Part shown: one piece after another, positions 55,601 through 63,206 of the stretch | How the letters are laid out: each line of letters opens with the position of its first letter | How positions within the stretch are numbered: the first letter of the stretch is position 1 | Assembly: GCA_003512955.1 (NCBI GenBank) | Contig: DOTG01000015.1 | Coordinates: forward strand, 62,001 to 126,000 | From: Marinilabiliales bacterium | GTDB taxonomy: Bacteria > Bacteroidota > Bacteroidia > Bacteroidales > SZUA-534 | Direction of reading: 5' to 3' | DNA length: 64,000 nt | Notes under the pieces: generated by a model | Seen by the model: only the letters and a program-made list of their open reading frames with translations | Told to the model about the DNA's origin: nothing | Databases searched by the model: none | Position numbers and translations under genes: made by a program

Positions 55601-57279
55601 GCGTTATTGTCGTTTGTAGCTTGAGGATCATCCTGAATTTGAACCGAAATATCCACCGAGGTTGAAGCAAGGCTTGGCGACCAGGTAAAGTACATGGTAT
55701 CCTGCACACCAGGAACAATGGCTTTGGTCATCATTGAATCAATCAATGTTCCGTTTTCAAACAGATAAGCTTTACGGGCAACCGTGTCTTTACCCGCATT
55801 GGTGTAACTAAAGGCAACATCAACAGGTGTGTGCATCCTGTTGTATTCTGCGGGTTTGCCAACATTTAAGCTCAGTGCCATAAAGTCAATTCCCTCCGGA
55901 ACCACACAGTTTACATTGGCTTCCCAACCTAAAGTCGTATTCACTTGATTTTTGACAAGAACAACGGTCATACTTCCTTCGGCATTTCGTGCAGTAATAG
56001 GACCTGTCCACCAATTCTTTAAATCACGGGTATATTGGTATAGAATAGGAGCACCGGTTGAATTACCATCGTAGAATGTCCAGGTTTTCGGGTCGTTCCA
56101 ATTGATATCTATTAAGGTAAAATCTAATGAAATACGGTTGCCATCAGTGCCTGGATAGAAAGTTATGGTATCGTAAGATGCTTCGGTATAACCATTATCG
56201 CTAACCCCCTGGTCATCGGTAAATACACCCGAACAAGTGGTTACAATAGTATCGGTACCCATTACAAATAAGTTACCGTAATTTTTAGCTGAACTAATTG
56301 CCATATCATTCGCGGGATTGGTATCGCCGGTCAAGATTACTTTTGCAGCTACACTGTAAGTATTTAAAGCAGAAAGATCTACTTTTTGAGTGAAAGCATA
56401 TTCAAAAATGGAATCGGCAGCATAGGAACCGGTAATGGTTTCAGTGGCTGTTGAGATTTCAGTAAAAACTTCGTTAACGGTAGCACTTACCTGATACATA
56501 ACTTGAAAACTGGTTTGCGTGTTCAATCCGGTATTCTCAATGGCAACAACCACCGGGTGGGTAGCCGTTAATTCACCTTTTATCGGCGAAATAATCTCTT
56601 TCAAACTCAAGTCGTTATCTTCAGGTGTAGCAAGAATAGCAAAAGCCAGGTTGTGATAAAAAACGTCACCTAAATCATTGGTTAAGCTATTATCATTGCC
56701 AATATCGTTTTTGGTTGACCAATTAGTGTAGGTTGTTGGCCATCCTGCAATATCTTTTTGTTTGGCAGGGTTTCCAATATTTGTTTCACTTGCCAATGTC
56801 AACCACATATTTGAAATAAAAGTACCGGCAGGTACAAGGCTCAACCAATAGGTTCCACCATCAAGTTCAAAATCATAGATTACTGACTCTGGAAACTTAA
56901 TAGTGTATTGGTAAACATTGTATCCTAATTGCACAACTTCATAACTGGTTACATCGGTAGTAGCCCATATATTGCCGGGAATACCGCCATTGTCTTCATA
57001 CACAGTTACCTTAATGTTTGTAAAATAATTTTGCCTGTCAAATATAGCTGAAACACCATACATGGACCAACCTCCGGCAGGAACCGTAAAATCGTCGGCC
57101 GAATAGTAGGTACCTCCCATGAAGGCACTACCAGCGTTCCAACTGGAATAACCTGTACTGTTGTTCACAATACTGCCCATTTGAGAATAAAGCAGTTTTC
57201 CTACATTGCTTTGTGCCGATGCCCAAGTAAAACTCAGCAGCAAGGCAATTAAAATTGTAAAAGTTTTTCTCATAAACAT
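52621..57279 (-). CDS. Large T9SS-secreted multidomain protein (1552 aa)
   Basis: Paralogue of the next downstream protein with the same order: signal peptide (ends about WASAQ; ATG at 57279 or 57273), N-terminal jelly-roll-like domain, CARDB-like domain, CUB-like domain (TEASYDTITFYPGTDGNRISLDF, YDGNSTGAP), CARDB, choice-of-anchor-J-like domain, CARDB, then five Ig (He_PIG-like) repeats and a type A T9SS sorting domain. Two of the five repeats (PAIAQLENATITEGAEYT.., PVIAAIEDVVIEEGAAYT..) are missing in the paralogue. Surface adhesin or matrix role is inferred. Copies are separated by only 204 bp. Confidence 0.88.
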   Translation of the reverse strand: MFMRKTFTILIALLLSFTWASAQSNVGKLLYSQMGSIVNNSTGYSSWNAGSAFMGGTYYSADDFTVPAGGWSMYGVSAIFDRQNYFTNIKVTVYEDNGGIPGNIWATTDVTSYEVVQLGYNVYQYTIKFPESVIYDFELDGGTYWLSLVPAGTFISNMWLTLASETNIGNPAKQKDIAGWPTTYTNWSTKNDIGNDNSLTNDLGDVFYHNLAFAILATPEDNDLSLKEIISPIKGELTATHPVVVAIENTGLNTQTSFQVMYQVSATVNEVFTEISTATETITGSYAADSIFEYAFTQKVDLSALNTYSVAAKVILTGDTNPANDMAISSAKNYGNLFVMGTDTIVTTCSGVFTDDQGVSDNGYTEASYDTITFYPGTDGNRISLDFTLIDINWNDPKTWTFYDGNSTGAPILYQYTRDLKNWWTGPITARNAEGSMTVVLVKNQVNTTLGWEANVNCVVPEGIDFMALSLNVGKPAEYNRMHTPVDVAFSYTNAGKDTVARKAYLFENGTLIDSMMTKAIVPGVQDTMYFTWSPSLASTSVDISVQIQDDPQATNDNNALTTKVATYRNDVLLESFETASLAPGWMSIKNGYSQNTTSASYIKHGSASAKIAYVDTLVMPLMSPVAGDSLMFWSYIPSSSASIKVLASKSLSGPWTEVGTASYITYTIQEYKFDLSTYTDGPYYFAFATVTTSTYSSFYFDNVRGGTLYHYENDLLAYNLTSASTYLKSEHDAVFSTLVYNVGTGNIAGGDYSVQLRTVDSVYTTVKGLDVAANGGITITMPYTFITPDTLALYAEIVMEGEVRTDNNITTKTSYYIVDAYTVLSGSYYTTNTYVIRPNYQNSIAQYIYYPSEVGLYGELKGVEFTYTVSGSGVGAFPLQVYVGTIADSAFALATGSTYLYQFVNADSVTAPLTKVFDDSVEFINTTAKQNFYIPFDEVYNYDGSKNLVVTFVKPDMPKVNKTITIDFFRRTGDYKISVNTGYRTATATIDNINMDSIVVTNTSGMAQLGGSGSSNTLPNLRWYFNNPGAPEFESTPVETVFEREAYSYTAEFAYTSPKQFVMTAPALPSWLTLAKLTDTTYTLTGIAEAGVFPVELVVTDSSYSQVQRFDITGYAVPEFISEPVVAALVNEVYSYTAQVSFNGAGFAQITAGENNPAWVSITDNGDNTATVTGTPTAAGDYAITLIALGEAGSTVEQTFTVTVGVVPAIAQLENATITEGAEYTQTVTVAYEGLNALTIAAGEAFPEWLTLVDNGDKTATLSGTSVMGEYVVNVIATDSTYSDTMSYTIKVDAVPVIAAIEDVVIEEGAAYTDTVFVAYNDTTAISILAGENFPLWLTITDNGDKTATITGTGVVGEYPVQVIATDGTYNDTLSFNISVGGIPTFTSTPVTTGSENSVYTYNVTAAINGSETLAITSDELPTWLTLTDNGNGTAVITGTPTTMGVYHVSLKAAGTYFSATQAYDIDITVGVNDVAANNFVVYPNPASQYIQILNIDKATIEIFDITGQLVKVQESVFSTDKIDVSEMNNGIYMIVLTNNQGKASKRLVIE
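52678..53110 (-). repeat. Shared C-terminal coding segment, copy 2
   Basis: Counterpart of 48481-48913. One base change is visible just outside (C/T at 48479 versus 52676) and several at the gene end; inside I see none by eye. Confidence 0.8.
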
Positions 57280-57349
57280 GAAATTTAGTTAATAATTAAC
57301 ATCTACTTTTATTATATATATCGATTGATAGTATATACAAGTCCTGGGT

Positions 57350-57484
57350 TCATTTAACATTCCGTTTGTTGATTTTCTTTTTGTCCAATTCAGCCAGCAT
57401 TTTTTTTAAAGCTTCAGTAACTTCAATATTTTGCTGTATCTGTTTTTGGATACGTTTATCGGTTAAATCTTCTTTGTTTGCCAT
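57350..57484 (-). CDS. Small 44-aa ORF, Lys/Gln-rich helix
   Basis: ATG at 57484 to TGA at 57350 gives a 44-residue, strongly charged amphipathic protein (MANKEDLTDKRIQKQIQQ.. and ALKKMLAELDKKKINKRN) likely to be one helix. A purine-rich TAGGA lies 1-5 bp before the ATG. It sits between a TPR/LuxR-HTH regulator and the secreted 1552-aa gene, on their strand. Codon use looks coding. Function unknown; could be a small regulatory or DNA-binding peptide. Confidence 0.5.
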   Translation of the reverse strand: MANKEDLTDKRIQKQIQQNIEVTEALKKMLAELDKKKINKRNVK

Positions 57485-57793
57485 ATCCTAAAAATTTTGT
57501 GACAGCAATTTCAATATAAACAAGGCAACCAGCAATTTTTGATACTACACTAAAAACATACAGAATAAAAAAAGGCATATACAGTATATATACAATGATT
57601 ATATCTATCTGTATTTATGTGGTTTACAAAATAATCAGCGTGTTAAAAAATAGAATTTTTAAAGGCTCGGTTTAAAAATGAAATCACTCATCCAATGTAT
57701 TTCGTTAAACCAAATTAAAGAAAGGGTTATAGCAAATCGGACAATAGACTGACAGATAACGATTGTTTCAAGAAGTTTTGCCAATAGAATTAT
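57485..57793. other. Gap without gene
   Basis: AT-rich, with TATATAC-type runs near 57570-57600. No longer ORF or RNA gene seen. It may contain the promoter for the small ORF and secreted protein gene. Confidence 0.45.
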
Positions 57794-59443
57794 CTATTCA
57801 ATGGTTGAAAGGAAGTCGTAAAGCGAAACTTCGGTATTGACAATATTTAGTTTTTTCCGCAAACGGCTACGTGCAATGGTAATACTATGGATGGATTGGA
57901 ATGTGATGTTCGATATTTCCTTGGTGGACATGTTCAAACGCATAAAAGCACAAAGTTTCCGTTCATTTGGGGTGAGTTCGGGATACCGTTCCTGTAGTTT
58001 TTTATAAAAATCTTCGTGGACATCTTTAAACCTCAATTCAAATTCCGACCAAACATCGTTATCCACACTTCCTAATAATTCATTTATAACCTCCTGAACA
58101 TCTCTTTGGTCTTCATCTTTTTTCAATTTCCATTTAATTGTTAGTAGTTTTTGCGAAATGGAATTGATCAGTTCATTTTTTTTGAGAAGGTACATCACGT
58201 TGGTGGTCAGTTCTTTGTTTTTAAATTCCAGTTCGTTTTCCAGCTTCTCCTTCTCAAGTGATAGCGTCTGCCTGTGCAATTGGGTCCGCCGGAGTTTGCT
58301 ATTGGCCAATAGGTAAAGCAAGGTGATGACTATTAAAAGTGAAACCAGAACCCCCATGATAGTTAAGTTCCGGAACAACCGGCGTTGCTTGAGCATTTCC
58401 ATCTCCTTTTGCATTTTATCAAAGGTATATTGCATTTCAAGCATCAAGGCAGTCCGTGAACCTTCCATTATATTCAGGCTGTCGGTAAGTTCTTTATACA
58501 CTTCGTGCATTTCATAGGCTTTTTTATAGTCTCCGCTTTTGGCATTCAGTTCTACCAATACTTCTGAAGTATTTCGCTGTAGTTCTAAGAATTTATTTTC
58601 CGAGGAAATATCGTATGCCTGATTGTAATACGAAAGGGCTTTGGCATATTCATTTCTTAAACTATAACAATCGGCAATATAGGTGTAGGTTAGTGCAATA
58701 CCTTGCCAATCGTCCAACTTCTGACGTAGTTCCAACGATTTTAAATAAAAAGAGAGTGCAATATCATATTCCTGTTTTTCTTTATACACATTCCCAATAT
58801 TATTATAGACAAAAGGTAACGCAACCTCATTATTTGTCTTTTCAGAAACACTAATGGCCTTGTTATAGTATTCAAGAGCGGTTTCGTAGTTTTTTTGGTT
58901 ATGGAATGTTATCCCGATATTATTATACAGCCTGCCAATAGGCAGTGTTGATGCATAGGCATTATTTTCTTTTATTAGTTTTTCGGCAATTTTTATTGCT
59001 TTAAACCCATACTCCTGGGATTTATCGTTATTATTCAGCTTATCAAAAATCAGGGCAATATTGAAATATGACGGAATTAAAAGTTCTTCGTCCTGAATAG
59101 CCTCATAGTGTTTTAAAACTTCATGATAATAAACAAAGGCCCGGTTAAAGTTGCCCGATTGAAAAAATAGAAACCCCAGGTTGTTATTAGCCCGGGCTAT
59201 CCATTCCTCGTTTCCAAGTTTTTGAGCAGCCTTTAAAGCCTGATCGGCGTATATGAGCATGCTGTCGGTGTGGAATTTCTCATATTGTTTCGATAACTGG
59301 ATATTTACCCTGATTTGGGTAGTGTCGGTGGCAAAAAGGTTTAGCCGCAATTTTAAGCTGTCAATGGTTTTATACTCTTGCGCCAATAGAAATGTGCATG
59401 AGAATAAAAAGAAAACAATCAAACCTTCGGCTCTTTTTATCAT
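57794..59443 (-). CDS. TPR sensor with membrane helix and LuxR-type HTH
   Basis: A 549-residue one-component regulator: signal peptide (about 1-21), seven or so periplasmic TPR units (about 45-330, with repeats such as RLYNNIGITFHNQKNYETALEYYNKAI), one membrane helix (about 365-387), a cytoplasmic coiled coil (about 390-440) and a C-terminal LuxR-like HTH (YPELTPNERKLCAFMRLNMSTKEISNITFQSIHSITIARSRLRKKL). This TPR-TM-HTH design is common in Bacteroidota. It may control the adjacent secreted protein genes. Confidence 0.9.
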   Translation of the reverse strand: MIKRAEGLIVFFLFSCTFLLAQEYKTIDSLKLRLNLFATDTTQIRVNIQLSKQYEKFHTDSMLIYADQALKAAQKLGNEEWIARANNNLGFLFFQSGNFNRAFVYYHEVLKHYEAIQDEELLIPSYFNIALIFDKLNNNDKSQEYGFKAIKIAEKLIKENNAYASTLPIGRLYNNIGITFHNQKNYETALEYYNKAISVSEKTNNEVALPFVYNNIGNVYKEKQEYDIALSFYLKSLELRQKLDDWQGIALTYTYIADCYSLRNEYAKALSYYNQAYDISSENKFLELQRNTSEVLVELNAKSGDYKKAYEMHEVYKELTDSLNIMEGSRTALMLEMQYTFDKMQKEMEMLKQRRLFRNLTIMGVLVSLLIVITLLYLLANSKLRRTQLHRQTLSLEKEKLENELEFKNKELTTNVMYLLKKNELINSISQKLLTIKWKLKKDEDQRDVQEVINELLGSVDNDVWSEFELRFKDVHEDFYKKLQERYPELTPNERKLCAFMRLNMSTKEISNITFQSIHSITIARSRLRKKLNIVNTEVSLYDFLSTIE

Positions 59444-59796
59444 TCGTTTCTAATTTTATAACATTTGATAATTCAATGCAATCCTGACAAAGATAAAAAT
59501 ACTAAGAATTGTAAGAAATCCAAAAACAATCGCTTCATACAAATGAAAATTGCTTTGGCAGGTATTATAAAAGCAGGAGGAATTTTTAAATAACGATTAC
59601 CCACAAGTGAAATGTTAAACAGAAAGAATATGAACCGGCTGGTTACGGTGTGAATTCAGGTGTTACAACATTGTTGTTAAATACTTATTCACCAAATAAC
59701 CGTTTTGTGATTATCGGGATTATGGAAATATTATCTTCAAATGGAATACAAAAACACCATGTTTTATCGACTCGGTTTTTCCTAACCGGCAGAATG
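59444..59796. other. Gap without gene
   Basis: Between the 5' end of the TPR regulator and the 3' end of the Crp-like gene. A short plus-strand frame at 59650 overlaps the regulator gene and does not look coding. I see no other feature. Confidence 0.45.
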
Positions 59797-60489
59797 CTAA
59801 CCAATTTCACTTATCCTCTTAAGTTTGGCATAGTCCTTAATTTTGAAGCTTTTCCCATCAAGTTGGATCAAATCCTCCTCCTTGAATTTTTTCAACATCC
59901 GGACTACCGTTTCGGCACTAATACCGCTCAACTCCGCCAAATCTTTGCGACTAAGGTTTAATTCAAATTCCTGGCTTTTAAAAATACGGTCGGCCAGGCA
60001 CAATAAAATATCGGCTAACCTGCCGTAAGATTGTTTGTGTGTCAAACAAAAAAACCTGCCATTGATTTGGATGCTGTTCGAAATTAAAATATCAATAACC
60101 TCTTTAGCAAACCCGGGGTTTTGAATGAGCATCTGCTTAAAAAAAGAAATGTCAATTTGTTTCACCTCCGAATCTAAATAAGCCATGGCTGAATATTGGA
60201 AATTGTTGTTTTCTTCGCTAATTGAGGTCAAACCCAACAAATTACCCGGAGGTATTACTTTTAAAACCAGAGAGTTCTGCCCATCATCCAAATATACCTT
60301 TGCCAGACCTTTTTCAATATATAAAATGTGTGAGGCAAAACTCCCCTGTTTGCAAATCACTTCCCCCTTTTTGTACTTAATAGTTACCGATTTTGTCTCC
60401 AACTGTTTCTTTTGCTCTTCGGTAAGTTTATTAAAGCATGCACAATGATGCGGGCTTATGGTACAACCTGTAAACATTTCTTTTGTCAT
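59797..60489 (-). CDS. Crp/Fnr-family regulator with N-terminal Cys cluster
   Basis: A 230-residue regulator from the ATG at 60489; a longer frame to 60537 adds unlikely residues. It has a cyclic-nucleotide-type beta barrel (about 30-135: YKKGEVICKQGSFASHILYIEKGLAKVYLDDG) and a wHTH with a recognition helix ISAETVVRMLKKF. C9, C16 and C18 (GCTISPHHCACF) before the barrel recall the Fe-S ligands of FNR, but spacing differs and the fourth ligand is not obvious. Glu and Arg of the recognition helix match FNR, while the FNR Ser is Val. Divergent from the cytochrome gene; likely its regulator. Confidence 0.88.
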   Translation of the reverse strand: MTKEMFTGCTISPHHCACFNKLTEEQKKQLETKSVTIKYKKGEVICKQGSFASHILYIEKGLAKVYLDDGQNSLVLKVIPPGNLLGLTSISEENNNFQYSAMAYLDSEVKQIDISFFKQMLIQNPGFAKEVIDILISNSIQINGRFFCLTHKQSYGRLADILLCLADRIFKSQEFELNLSRKDLAELSGISAETVVRMLKKFKEEDLIQLDGKSFKIKDYAKLKRISEIG

Positions 60490-60545
60490 TCTAAAAAAAA
60501 TAGGTCTTTCAATCCCACAAATATAAGATAAAAGCACAAAATAAA

Positions 60546-60559
60546 TTGATCCAGATCAA
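60546..60559. promoter_or_regulatory. Perfect FNR-type box
   Basis: TTGAT-CCAG-ATCAA matches the FNR/ANR half-site pair TTGAT-N4-ATCAA in all ten defined bases. It lies 57 bp upstream of the regulator start and about 90 bp upstream of the cytochrome promoter, in the shared divergent region. Confidence 0.75.
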
Positions 60560-60615
60560 GGCACGATGCTGTTACATAACAATTCATTCATGGATTCGTG
60601 ACAACCTCAGTTTTT

Positions 60616-60645
60616 TTGCCTGTTGGCACAAAACAGCAAACTTTG
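60616..60645 (+). promoter_or_regulatory. Promoter for the cytochrome gene
   Basis: TTG (60616-60618), 19 bp, then AAACTTTG (60638-60645), one mismatch from TAnnTTTG. It lies 30 bp before the cytochrome start codon. Confidence 0.55.
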
Positions 60646-60675
60646 ACCCATAATCAAACTTAAAGCTAAATACTT

Positions 60676-62022
60676 ATGATACAGATGTTGAAGATAGTCC
60701 CATTAATCATTTCTGCTCTGTTTTTGGTGATGATTACAGGCTGCAATAACGACTCAGATACGAATGCAGAAGGATCGATAGCCTCCTGCGAAGGATGCCA
60801 TACCAATTATGCCCATTTGCAACTGGTTTATTCGCCCGATACTACTGCCCCGGCAGGCGGTTGCGGCGGCGAAGCACCACATTATGAACCGTACGATAGG
60901 GTTTACATGGGTGGAACCGGTTTTGAAGCTTACAAAAAATCGGGACATTATGCCCTCGGTTGTGTGAGTTGTCATAATGGAACCGATAAAACCGACGACA
61001 AGCAATTGGCCCACTCCGGGAATTTCATTTCGCATCCATCAGCTTTGGCTGATGAAAAATGTGCTACCTGCCACCAAACCATCGTAAACAACTTTCAAAC
61101 CAGTATCCACAACGGAACCGGACAAAAACGCAAAGTTACCATCCGTAGCGGGTTAAACGGACCTGAAGATTTTGATAAACTGCCGGCCCACCAAATTGAG
61201 GGCTATACCAACAATTGTGCTACCTGCCACGGAACCTGCGGCAACTGCCATGTGGTCCGTCCTCCTATTGGCGGTGGCGGTTTGGCCAATGGCCACAATT
61301 TTAATAAAACCCCTGATATGTTGAATGTTTGTGTTACCTGCCACGTTTCCCGCGGGGGGCATGCTTATCTGGGAGTAGCGTCAGGTACCAAACCCGACGT
61401 ACACCTGACTCAAAACGGTTACACCTGCCTGAATTGCCACAATGGCGATGAACTGCATGGAGACGGAAATCTTGTAGAACAACGGTATGCCTACACGGAA
61501 TTGCCAACCTGCGATAAATGTCATACCGGAATTCAGACCGTGAATACTTACCATACCGTGCATTATGGCGATTTCAATTGCCAGGTATGCCACTCACAAG
61601 ATTATAACAACTGCGGTAGCTGCCACATTCATGGCGACGGCGCACGCGTTCCGTCCTATTTAGGGTTTAAAATTGCAACGAACCCACTGCCTGACATTAA
61701 AGAGAGATTCGACTTTACGTTGGTACGCCGGACCCTTGCTGCTCCTGACAATTGGGCTAAATATGGTGTTGACGAATATGCCAATTTTGATGCTTTCCCG
61801 ACTTATAATTACACCTCGCCTCACAACTTATTACGCTGGACCAGCCGGACAACTGTAGAGGCCGGGCAGTCGTGCAGTTACAATTGCCATATCCGTAACG
61901 ACAATGGTACGCTTGTGAATAAAAACTTGTACCTGTTCCAGGACGATTTGCTCGATTGGGAAAAAACCGCGAGTTCAGGCATCACCGTGGATGGGAAATT
62001 GCCTGAAAGTTGGATGGATTAA
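60676..62022 (+). CDS. Multihaem cytochrome c lipoprotein (10 CxxCH plus 1 CxxxCH)
   Basis: A 448-residue lipoprotein (signal with lipobox MITGC, Cys23). Ten CxxCH motifs are seen in order (CEGCH, CVSCH, CATCH, CATCH, CGNCH, CVTCH, CLNCH, CDKCH, CQVCH, CGSCH) plus CSYNCH (CxxxCH). Haems are attached in the periplasm; the lipid anchor places it at the outer membrane or the cell surface. It is probably an electron carrier or terminal reductase in anaerobic respiration. No NrfA-type CxxCK. The next gene encodes a double rhodanese, suggesting sulfur compounds. ATG at 60676 or 60685 possible. Confidence 0.92.
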   Translation: MIQMLKIVPLIISALFLVMITGCNNDSDTNAEGSIASCEGCHTNYAHLQLVYSPDTTAPAGGCGGEAPHYEPYDRVYMGGTGFEAYKKSGHYALGCVSCHNGTDKTDDKQLAHSGNFISHPSALADEKCATCHQTIVNNFQTSIHNGTGQKRKVTIRSGLNGPEDFDKLPAHQIEGYTNNCATCHGTCGNCHVVRPPIGGGGLANGHNFNKTPDMLNVCVTCHVSRGGHAYLGVASGTKPDVHLTQNGYTCLNCHNGDELHGDGNLVEQRYAYTELPTCDKCHTGIQTVNTYHTVHYGDFNCQVCHSQDYNNCGSCHIHGDGARVPSYLGFKIATNPLPDIKERFDFTLVRRTLAAPDNWAKYGVDEYANFDAFPTYNYTSPHNLLRWTSRTTVEAGQSCSYNCHIRNDNGTLVNKNLYLFQDDLLDWEKTASSGITVDGKLPESWMD

Positions 62023-62088
62023 CAAAAAATGAAAAGTTTGAATAAATAGAATAGTAGTAATGTTTAACTAACACAAATAAAACAGATT

Positions 62089-63108
62089 ATGAATAGAACT
62101 AAATTTTTATGGCTAGGTATGTTGTTTGCCTTCTTATTTGTAGCTACCTCGTGCGAAAAGGAAGAAACAACCTCAATAAACGAATCGGAAGTATTGGCTC
62201 AATATTTAGAATCGGCAGAGTCGCCCTTAATGAAAGATTATGTAAGCACTGATTTGCCAGCAATTATCTCAGCTACCGATTTAAATAACCTTAATTTAAC
62301 CGATAAGGTTTATATCATAGACATCCGTTCGGCTACCGATTTTGCAACCGGACACATTGAGAATGCAGTAAATGTAGCCTTTGCCGATATTCTTTCACAT
62401 ATCAAAGGGGTTGATTTGACTAACTATGATAAAGTTGCTGTGGTTTGCTATACCGGGCAAACTGCTGGTTATGCTACCTCAATTCTCCGTTTTGTGGGAT
62501 ATGGCAAGGTTTATTCATTAAAATGGGGCATGTGCTCATGGAATGAAGCTTTTGCAGGTAAATGGAATACAGCCATTGGCAACGGTAATGCTTATGGAGC
62601 TCAAATGGTAACCGATGAAACGGCAAAAGGCGAAAAGGGGGGGATGCCAACACTCACCACAGGTAAAACCACCGGGCAAGGAATTCTGGAAGTCCGTATC
62701 GACTCATTACTAGCACAAGGTTTTACGCCAGCCACTGTTACCAATTCCACCGTTTTTGGCAGCTTAAGTAATTACTACATTGTTAATTATTGGTCGCCTG
62801 CCCATTATGCTGTTGGCCACATTCCGGGTTCCATTCAATACACCCCAAAAGAATCGTTAAAGTTTGCAGCCGATTTAACTACGCTGCCAAACGATAAAAC
62901 GATAGCCGTATATTGTTACACCGGGCAAACCAGTGCTGCTTTAGTTGTTTATTTGCGATTGTTGGGCTATGATGCAAAATCAATTCTGTATGGCACCAAT
63001 GGCATGATGTACGACAAAATGGGTGAATACAACGGAACCAACCCTGAAGCTAAAATGACTATGTTCAAAGCATCGGAAATAATGGGGTATGAATATGTAA
63101 CAAATTAG
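62089..63108 (+). CDS. Double rhodanese lipoprotein
   Basis: A 339-residue lipoprotein (signal LFVATSC, Cys22) with two rhodanese domains (about 58-160 and 195-320). Both carry an active-site loop CYTGQT: Cys120 and Cys276. Each loop is thus competent for persulfide formation, unusual since tandem rhodaneses often keep one site only. The two halves are separated by a Gly/Thr-rich linker. It lies 66 bp after the cytochrome, likely in one operon, and may deliver or accept sulfane sulfur outside the cytoplasm. Confidence 0.9.
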   Translation: MNRTKFLWLGMLFAFLFVATSCEKEETTSINESEVLAQYLESAESPLMKDYVSTDLPAIISATDLNNLNLTDKVYIIDIRSATDFATGHIENAVNVAFADILSHIKGVDLTNYDKVAVVCYTGQTAGYATSILRFVGYGKVYSLKWGMCSWNEAFAGKWNTAIGNGNAYGAQMVTDETAKGEKGGMPTLTTGKTTGQGILEVRIDSLLAQGFTPATVTNSTVFGSLSNYYIVNYWSPAHYAVGHIPGSIQYTPKESLKFAADLTTLPNDKTIAVYCYTGQTSAALVVYLRLLGYDAKSILYGTNGMMYDKMGEYNGTNPEAKMTMFKASEIMGYEYVTN

Positions 63109-63131
63109 TTTAGAATACCTTAATAAAATTA

Positions 63132-63165
63132 GAAAAGGCTGCCTAATTTCTTGGGCAGCCTTTTA
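63132..63165. terminator. Bidirectional terminator
   Basis: AAAAGGCTGCC-TAATTTCTT-GGGCAGCCTTTT between convergent genes. Confidence 0.85.
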
Positions 63166-63206
63166 ATTGTGTTCCCATTGGAACATTTATGCAGCATTAA
63201 CTGAAG

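Noticed and set aside
59650..59961. A 103-residue plus-strand frame
   Set aside because: It overlaps the Crp/Fnr-type gene on the opposite strand, which has clear domain support.
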